A program made the translations under genes and the position numbers. A stretch of DNA of 64,000 bases from Legionella sp. (GTDB taxonomy: Bacteria; Pseudomonadota; Gammaproteobacteria; Legionellales; Legionellaceae), in NCBI GenBank assembly GCA_030158115.1, contig JAOATK010000018.1, positions 186,001 to 250,000 of the forward strand, written 5' to 3'. Positions 58,947-64,000 of this stretch are shown piece after piece. Positions within the stretch are counted from its first letter, which is position 1. Every line of letters starts with the position of its first letter. The notes below the pieces were generated by a model. That model was given only the letters and a program-made list of their open reading frames with translations. It had not been told where the DNA came from and ran no database searches.

Positions 58947-59450
58947 ATGCCTAATACAGTAGATGAAGTTGCAAGCAAAAAGCCTATTGCTAAAACAGAT
59001 AGTTTGCCAGTAAGAGTGCTTAAAGCAGCTCTTTTAGGAGCTCTCTCCTTTGTTTACAATCGTCCTTTTACAACCGTTTTTCTCGGGATTGCTGTTGCTC
59101 TTACAGTGTTTTTTTGGCCTTTGATTCCAGCTATTGTTGGGGGCGCAGTTTTAGCAGCCTTTGGTGTAATTTTAAGCGTTGGTGTTGCTAAACTATTTTC
59201 ATTTGTCCGTAACAGGATCTCTTCTGGAGCAGAAGAAGCATCTAAACCAGAAAAAGCATCTAAACCAGAAAAAGCATCTAAACCAGAAAAGGCATCTCAA
59301 ACAGAAACAGCACTAGGGCTAGAAGTAGCCCCAACGTTTAACAGCCAAGCTAGCTTTGTAATGTTTCAGCCAGCTTCTTCTGGTATAGAAAGCCCGGTTG
59401 ATAATTTTACGCAAAGCCCCGTTGATAGTTTGCTGAGTAATAATTCTTAG
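58947..59450 (+). CDS. Small protein with a membrane hairpin and KPEKAS repeats
   Basis: A 167-residue product that I do not recognise. Residues about 42-90 form two long hydrophobic segments with a short turn (TVFLGIAVALTVFFWPLIPA and VLAAFGVILSVGVAKLFSFV), likely a membrane hairpin. Next comes a hexapeptide array ASKPEK, three exact copies and one degenerate, encoded by 18-bp DNA repeats (59238-59309). The tail is polar and serine-rich (SPVDNFTQSPVDSLLSNNS). ATG 58947 follows TTGGAG. A Dot/Icm effector is possible from the layout and polar tail, but unproven. Confidence 0.65.
   Translation: MPNTVDEVASKKPIAKTDSLPVRVLKAALLGALSFVYNRPFTTVFLGIAVALTVFFWPLIPAIVGGAVLAAFGVILSVGVAKLFSFVRNRISSGAEEASKPEKASKPEKASKPEKASQTETALGLEVAPTFNSQASFVMFQPASSGIESPVDNFTQSPVDSLLSNNS
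59238..59309 (+). repeat. 18-bp tandem repeat inside the 58947 gene
   Basis: Four 18-base units at 59238, 59256, 59274 and 59292 (GCATCTAAACCAGAAAAA), the last one diverged. Each encodes ASKPEK. Three units are nearly identical, so the copy number may vary between strains. Confidence 0.9.
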
Positions 59451-59468
59451 TAAATAAATAAATTAATT

Positions 59469-59503
59469 AAAATCCGGTGATTGAAAGGTCACCGGATTTT
59501 TTT
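59469..59503 (+). terminator. Intrinsic terminator after the 58947 gene
   Basis: AAAATCCGGTGA (59469-59480) and TCACCGGATTTT (59489-59500) are perfect 12-bp arms with an eight-base loop, followed by TTT. It lies 19 bases after the stop codon. Confidence 0.9.
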
Positions 59504-59514
59504 AACTTATATTT

Positions 59515-59948
59515 CTCTGTACATGACAAAAAAACCTGTCATGCCCGCGCAGGCGGGCAACCATCCATCAAAATAACCCGATACCCAAATCAAGCCACTG
59601 GGGATTGTTTTGCTCGATAAGGTTTATTTTCCATTGTCGGTTCCATTTCTTGATGCGTTTTTCTCTGGTTATTGCTTCGTAGACATCAGAATGAATTTCA
59701 TAATAAACCAAGTGATGAACATTGTATTTTTTGATGAATCCCTCAGCCAAGCCTTCCTTGTTTCAGCCAAAATACACGTTTAAACTATCCTTCAACTCGC
59801 TGATACACTCCATATAACCTCCTTTTGGCGATCGAGATTATATGATTTTCATTGTATGTCAGCGAGTTATATTAAGTTACTTCAGTGCCAAATCAGAAAT
59901 GGTTGCCCGCCTGCGCGGGCATGACAGATTTTTTTGTCATGTACAGTG
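59515..59948. mobile_element. 434-bp mobile element with 49-bp inverted ends and 9-bp target duplication
   Basis: The ends 59515-59563 and 59900-59948 are inverted repeats matching at 47 of 49 positions. Each contains its own hairpin (TGCCCGCGCAGGCGGGCA). Directly outside, CTTATATTT occurs on both sides (59506-59514 and 59949-59957), a perfect 9-bp duplication as left by a transposase. The inside carries a decayed minus-strand reading frame (59568-59813). It inserted between a terminator and carB. Confidence 0.8.
59568..59813 (-). pseudogene. Chimeric remnant: transposase-like start fused to a GIY-YIG nuclease C-terminus
   Basis: An excellent ribosome-binding site (AAAGGAGG) precedes ATG (ends 59813), encoding MECISELKDSLNVYFG, then TGA (59763-59765) and, in the same frame, NKEGLAEGFIKKYNVHHLVY and REKRIKKWNRQWKI to a stop at 59568. 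The second part matches the C-terminal half of single-domain GIY-YIG nucleases (KxGLAEGFTKKY...REKQLKKWNRAWKI); the GIY and YIG motifs are missing. The first part resembles IS4-type transposase starts (...ELK...F-x-WNKARL), with W changed to TGA. The junction at NK could be a short-homology fusion. Not functional as it stands. Confidence 0.65.
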
Positions 59949-59989
59949 CTTATATTTATAGAGAACAGGCATGAATTAAGGATAGCAAC

Positions 59990-60043
59990 ATGATCGAATT
60001 AGATATTCTTACACGGATCCTAATAACAACTATTAGTCGTTAA
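59990..60043 (+). other. Possible 17-codon leader peptide upstream of carB
   Basis: AAGGA (59979-59983) precedes ATG 59990, giving MIELDILTRILITTISR and stop TAA 60041-60043. It ends 77 bases before carB. Short leader peptides control some pyrimidine genes, but no attenuator hairpin or T-run is evident between it and carB, so this may be chance. Confidence 0.25.
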
Positions 60044-60120
60044 AAGATTTTCAGTCAAAGGTATAAACTTTAAGCTAAAGCCGGTAAAATGGCTCACTTT
60101 AATTTTTTTTTGTTGCGACC

Positions 60121-63100
60121 ATGCCAAAACGAACTGATATTCAATCGATTTTGATTCTTGGAGCTGGGCCTATAGTCATCGGGCAGGCCTGTGAGTTTGA
60201 TTATTCTGGCACTCAAGCTGTAAGTGCTTTAAGAGCGGAAGGGTACCGAGTTATTTTAGTAAACTCTAATCCTGCAACGATTATGACTGACTCTGAATTG
60301 GCCGATGCAACTTATATTGAGCCTGTTGCTTGGCAAGAGGTTGCACGTATTATTGAAATTGAACGCCCAGATGCCATACTACCAACAATGGGTGGTCAAA
60401 CCGCATTAAACTGCGCTTTGGATTTAGTGCGTGAAGGGGTTTTAGCCAAATATTCTGTTGAGATGATAGGGGCTACTCGTGAGGCAATTGATAGAGCCGA
60501 AGATCGAGAAAAATTTCGACAATTAATGATTAAAATTGGTTTGGAAATGCCGCGATCTGCGATTGCTCACAGTATGGAAGAGGCATTTCAAGTTCAGGCT
60601 CAATTAGGTTATCCAGCCATCATTCGTCCATCCTTTACGATGGGAGGAAGTGGAGGGGGCATCGCGTACAATCGCGAGGAATTTGAAGAAATTTGTACCC
60701 GTGGCTTGGAGCTTTCCCCTACGCATGAATTACTTATTGATGAATCAGTGCTAGGTTGGAAAGAATATGAAATGGAAGTGGTGCGTGATAAAAATGACAA
60801 TTGTATTATTGTCTGTACCATTGAAAATCTTGATCCTATGGGGGTTCATACCGGGGATTCGATTACGGTTGCTCCTGCACAGACATTGACTGACAAAGAA
60901 TACCAACGCATGCGTGATGCGGCCATTAAAGTCTTGCGAGCCGTTGGTGTAGAGACAGGCGGCTCAAACGTTCAATTTGCGGTTAACCCAGAAGATGGGC
61001 GTATGCTGGTTGTTGAGATGAATCCCAGAGTTTCTCGAAGTTCGGCTTTAGCCTCTAAAGCCACTGGGTTTCCAATTGCAAAAATTGCAGCAAAGCTGGC
61101 TGTTGGATATACCTTGGATGAGTTGAAAAATGAAATCACAGGGGGTCAAACTCCGGCTTCCTTTGAGCCTAGTATCGATTACGTGGTTACGAAAATACCG
61201 CGTTTTAACTTTGATAAATTTCCCCAAACTTCAGATACGTTGACGACGCAAATGAAATCGGTGGGCGAAGTGATGGCCATAGGGTCTAATTTCCAAGAGT
61301 CCTTACAAAAAGCAATTCGTGGTTTAGAAATAGGTCGCTGTGGTCTAACTTCTTTGTTTTCTAATGGCGATTTAGCACAATTAAGAGGTCATTTAAGAAA
61401 ACCTACACCAGATAGACTGTGGTATATTGCTGATGCGTTTCGGCATAATATGTCGTTGGAAGAAATTCATTTGGAAAGTCGCGTTGACCCCTGGTTTTTA
61501 GCGCAAATAGAGGAGTTAGTTGCACTTGAACGGTCTATAAATGGTCAATCAATTGCTCATGTAGATAAAGCAACTCTGCGTTTATTGAAACGTCGAGGTT
61601 TTGCTGATGCGTATTTGGCAACAATCCTGTCGTGTTCTGAAGATGAAGTGCGTGTGCGACGTAAAGAACTAGGTATTTTGCCGGTTTATAAACGAATTGA
61701 CTCCTGCGCAGGGGAGTTTCCTAGTGATACAGCCTATTTGTATTCTACTTATGCGAGCAGTTGCGAAGCGCGTCCAGAAAAACACAAGAAAAAAATGATG
61801 ATTCTTGGAGGTGGGCCTAATCGCATTGGTCAAGGAATTGAGTTTGATTATTGTTGTGTGCATGCGGCTATGGCGCTTCGAGAAGCCGGCTGTCAAACAA
61901 TTATGGTCAATTGCAACCCTGAAACAGTGTCTACTGATTTTGATACTTCTGATCGCTTATATTTTGAACCAGTCACTCTTGAGGATGTATTAGCAATTGT
62001 TGATGTAGAGCAGCCTGATGGGGTCATTGTTCATTATGGTGGACAAACTCCTTTAAAATTAGCACGGGCTTTAGAAGCCAATGGGGTGAAAATTATTGGA
62101 ACCTCTCCTGATGCTATCGATATGGCAGAGGATCGAGAGCGTTTTCAAAAATTGGTCACTGAATTAGGCTTGCATCAACCGGATAATGGCACCGTACGCA
62201 GCGAGGCAGAAGCTATTGCTCTAGCCAATCAAATCGGTTATCCCTTAGTGGTCAGACCCTCTTATGTTCTTGGTGGGCGCGCCATGGAAATTGTTTATCA
62301 AGAAGAGGATTTACGTCATTATTTATCTCATGCGGTCGCTGTTTCTAATGATTCACCCGTTTTATTGGATAGATTTCTTAATGATGCGATTGAAGTCGAT
62401 ATTGATGCCATTTGCGATGGCAAAGACGTATTAATTGGTGGGGTGATGGAGCATATTGAGCAAGCAGGGATTCACTCTGGGGATTCGGCCTGTACTTTAC
62501 CTCCCTTTAGCTTAAGTGTTGTAGTACAGCAAGATTTAATACAACAAATGCGTCAGATGGCTTTAAAATTAGGTGTTGTTGGGTTGATAAATGCTCAGTT
62601 TGCTATTCAAGCAGATGATATTTATGTGCTTGAGGTAAACCCACGAGCCTCAAGAACAGTGCCTTTTGTTTCAAAAGCAACGGGTTTACCACTGGCTAAA
62701 ATTGCAGCTTTATGTAAGATAGGGATTAGTCTAAAAGAGCAGGGCCTAAGTCAAAATCATCATATGCCCTCATTTTATTCGATAAAATTACCTGTTTTTC
62801 CGTTCATTAAGTTTGCTGGAGTTGATTCTATTTTGGGTCCAGAAATGAAATCAACCGGAGAGGTAATGGGTATTGCGCGTCGCTTCGGACAAGCTTATGC
62901 TAAGGCCCAATTAGGTGCAGGATCTAATATAGTCAAACGACGTAAAGCATTCGTGTCTGTTCGTGATGCGGATAAGACCCGGGTTGGTGAAATTTCTAAG
63001 CGATTAATTGAGTTGGGTTTTGAAATTATTGCCACGCGAGGAACTGCTTTGGCATTGCAGGCAGCGGGTGTTGATTGTCGACGTGTATTTAAGGTTACGG

Positions 63101-63324
63101 AGGGGCGGCCTCATATTGTAGATCATATTAAAAATAATGAGATTGATTTTATTGTGAATACTACGGAAGGCAAAGCAGCGATTGCTGATTCTTTTGCGAT
63201 AAGGCGCAATGCATTACAGCATAAGGTTAGCTATACTACCACTTTATCAGGTGCTGAAGCGGCTTGTTTGGCTATGAAGTATGAAGACAGAGACACTGTA
63301 ACGCGATTACAGGATTTACATTGA
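60121..63324 (+). CDS. carB: Carbamoyl-phosphate synthase large subunit
   Basis: CarB makes carbamoyl phosphate from bicarbonate, ammonia (from glutamine by CarA) and two ATP, for arginine and pyrimidine synthesis. The 1067-residue product has the usual duplicated plan: two ATP-grasp halves ([18 protein letters not shown] in the first, [17 protein letters not shown] in the second), an oligomerisation region between them and a C-terminal allosteric domain ([20 protein letters not shown]). Each half begins with a GxGP-type loop ([39 protein letters not shown]). carA is not upstream; a mobile element and an unrelated gene lie there instead. greA follows by 28 bases. Confidence 0.97.
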   Translation: MPKRTDIQSILILGAGPIVIGQACEFDYSGTQAVSALRAEGYRVILVNSNPATIMTDSELADATYIEPVAWQEVARIIEIERPDAILPTMGGQTALNCALDLVREGVLAKYSVEMIGATREAIDRAEDREKFRQLMIKIGLEMPRSAIAHSMEEAFQVQAQLGYPAIIRPSFTMGGSGGGIAYNREEFEEICTRGLELSPTHELLIDESVLGWKEYEMEVVRDKNDNCIIVCTIENLDPMGVHTGDSITVAPAQTLTDKEYQRMRDAAIKVLRAVGVETGGSNVQFAVNPEDGRMLVVEMNPRVSRSSALASKATGFPIAKIAAKLAVGYTLDELKNEITGGQTPASFEPSIDYVVTKIPRFNFDKFPQTSDTLTTQMKSVGEVMAIGSNFQESLQKAIRGLEIGRCGLTSLFSNGDLAQLRGHLRKPTPDRLWYIADAFRHNMSLEEIHLESRVDPWFLAQIEELVALERSINGQSIAHVDKATLRLLKRRGFADAYLATILSCSEDEVRVRRKELGILPVYKRIDSCAGEFPSDTAYLYSTYASSCEARPEKHKKKMMILGGGPNRIGQGIEFDYCCVHAAMALREAGCQTIMVNCNPETVSTDFDTSDRLYFEPVTLEDVLAIVDVEQPDGVIVHYGGQTPLKLARALEANGVKIIGTSPDAIDMAEDRERFQKLVTELGLHQPDNGTVRSEAEAIALANQIGYPLVVRPSYVLGGRAMEIVYQEEDLRHYLSHAVAVSNDSPVLLDRFLNDAIEVDIDAICDGKDVLIGGVMEHIEQAGIHSGDSACTLPPFSLSVVVQQDLIQQMRQMALKLGVVGLINAQFAIQADDIYVLEVNPRASRTVPFVSKATGLPLAKIAALCKIGISLKEQGLSQNHHMPSFYSIKLPVFPFIKFAGVDSILGPEMKSTGEVMGIARRFGQAYAKAQLGAGSNIVKRRKAFVSVRDADKTRVGEISKRLIELGFEIIATRGTALALQAAGVDCRRVFKVTEGRPHIVDHIKNNEIDFIVNTTEGKAAIADSFAIRRNALQHKVSYTTTLSGAEAACLAMKYEDRDTVTRLQDLH

Positions 63325-63352
63325 CCAAGGAATTACATTTAGAGGTGGAATT

Positions 63353-63829
63353 ATGAGCAAACATCCTATGACAGTACAAGGTGCAGAAGCACTAAAAGAA
63401 GAGTTGCAACGTTTAAAATTCGTGGATAGACCACGTATTGTTGAGTCCATCGCTACAGCTCGTGCTCATGGTGACTTGAAAGAAAATGCCGAATACCATG
63501 CTGCTCGTGAGCAACATGGCTTTAATGAGGGACGAATTCAAGAACTTGAAGCGAAGTTGTCTAATGCGCAAATTATTGATATCAGCAAACTCCCGAACAA
63601 TGGCAAAGTGGTCTTTGGTGCAACGGTTACCGTGTGTCATGTAGCTACTGATGCTGAAATTACTTACCAAATAGTGGGCGAAGACGAAGCCGATATTAAA
63701 CTGCATAAAATTTCTTACAGCTCACCCATTGGCAGAGCGCTAATTGCTAAGGAATTAGATGATACGGTGACTGTTAACACCCCAGGTGGATTGGTAGATT
63801 ACGAAATTATTGATGTACAGTATATTTAG
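63353..63829 (+). CDS. greA: Transcription elongation factor GreA
   Basis: GreA rescues backtracked RNA polymerase by stimulating transcript cleavage. The 158-residue product matches the family length, with an N-terminal coiled-coil finger ([39 protein letters not shown]) whose acidic tip D-L-K-E-N-A-E carries the catalytic carboxylates. The C-terminal FKBP-like domain ends in [20 protein letters not shown]. carB-greA is a common pair. AGAGGTGG precedes the ATG. Confidence 0.97.
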   Translation: MSKHPMTVQGAEALKEELQRLKFVDRPRIVESIATARAHGDLKENAEYHAAREQHGFNEGRIQELEAKLSNAQIIDISKLPNNGKVVFGATVTVCHVATDAEITYQIVGEDEADIKLHKISYSSPIGRALIAKELDDTVTVNTPGGLVDYEIIDVQYI

Positions 63830-63863
63830 GGCTCACTCAAGTGTCGCTTAGTCGTTATTAAGC

Positions 63864-63897
63864 TTATCGCTTCTCTCCTTGTGGAAAGAAGCGATAA
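63864..63897. terminator. Inverted repeat after greA
   Basis: TTATCGCTTCT (63864-63874) and AGAAGCGATAA (63887-63897) are perfect 11-bp arms with a 12-base loop, between the convergent greA and the gene at 63903. Likely a shared terminator, although the T-runs are short. Confidence 0.65.
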
Positions 63898-63902
63898 TAT
63901 CT

Positions 63903-64000
63903 TTAATTTAAGGTATCCTGTTGCTGAATTCCCCCAATGACCCACGCCTTATTAAAATCAAATTGACGGAAATGCCAAATTTCATTTAAAGAAGTTGTTG
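63903..64000 (-). CDS. Tim44-like domain protein (3' end only)
   Basis: The minus-strand frame open to the right edge of the window encodes NEIWHFRQFDFNKAWVIGGI, then QQQDTLN and stop TAA (63903-63905). 'E-x-W-x-(F/L)...W-x-(L/I)-x-GIQQ' is the typical end of Tim44-like domain proteins of Proteobacteria. Only about 32 codons are visible, so the family call is tentative. Confidence 0.55.
   Translation of the reverse strand, partial: TTSLNEIWHFRQFDFNKAWVIGGIQQQDTLN

Noticed and set aside
59568..59750. Intact small GIY-YIG nuclease gene
   Set aside because: The N-terminal GIY and YIG motifs are absent and the upstream frame contains TGA, so it is a remnant.

Overview
The window reads as chromosomal DNA of a Legionella species. 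The evidence is dotD-dotC-dotB (core genes of the Dot/Icm type IVB secretion system), probable letE and lvgA homologues, an F-box protein with DUF4116-like repeats, and moderately AT-rich coding sequence. Gene order brings together blocks that, from memory, lie apart in L. pneumophila, so a non-pneumophila species is likely. Most of the window is core genome.

Layout. 1-2957: end of an OmpH/Skp chaperone gene, then fabZ-lpxA-serS. 3127-8920 (minus): dotDCB, rsmD and a pair of M16 peptidases. 8982-12479 (plus): ftsY-ftsE-ftsX-rpoH. 12705-17093: a dienelactone hydrolase-like gene, panBC (minus), an alpha/beta hydrolase and zapE. 17141-19203 (minus): two tandem ATP-grasp genes. 19430-22075: Fur-type site and feoABC. 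22195-22818: probable lvgA. 22978-32807: sdhCDAB-sucABCD, interrupted by two dispersed repeats. 32869-33190: an array of 83-bp repeats. 33225-34666: pdxH and letE, with a sigma-54-like promoter before letE.

Accessory part, 34721-44490: a 1169-residue protein with 13 ankyrin-like repeats, an SseB-like protein, an MFS transporter, a YdgA-like protein, a Fis-family regulator, an F-box candidate effector preceded by a PmrA-like box, and a small gene that looks frameshifted. After it: prs, tRNA-Gln, lolB, coaD, ggt, plsC, mutM, a fatty acid desaturase, a PHA-related group (two phaB-like reductases, phaR, phasin), lptFG, an HI0933-like flavoprotein, a small repeat-bearing protein, a decayed mobile element, carB, greA and the end of a Tim44-like gene.

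How the genes work together. Energy metabolism is represented by SdhCDAB and SucABCD, iron supply by FeoABC, and envelope building by FabZ, LpxA, LolB, LptFG, PlsC and the desaturase. Virulence is represented by DotB/C/D, LvgA, LetE and the candidate effectors. The most unusual structures are: (1) a 434-bp element at 59515-59948 with 49-bp inverted ends and a 9-bp flanking duplication, holding what looks like an IS4-type transposase start fused to a GIY-YIG nuclease tail; (2) the ankyrin-like repeat gene with related 36-bp sequences at both sides; (3) the 83-bp palindrome array; (4) a family of long perfect hairpins built on a GTAGCCTGGATG core, scattered between genes.
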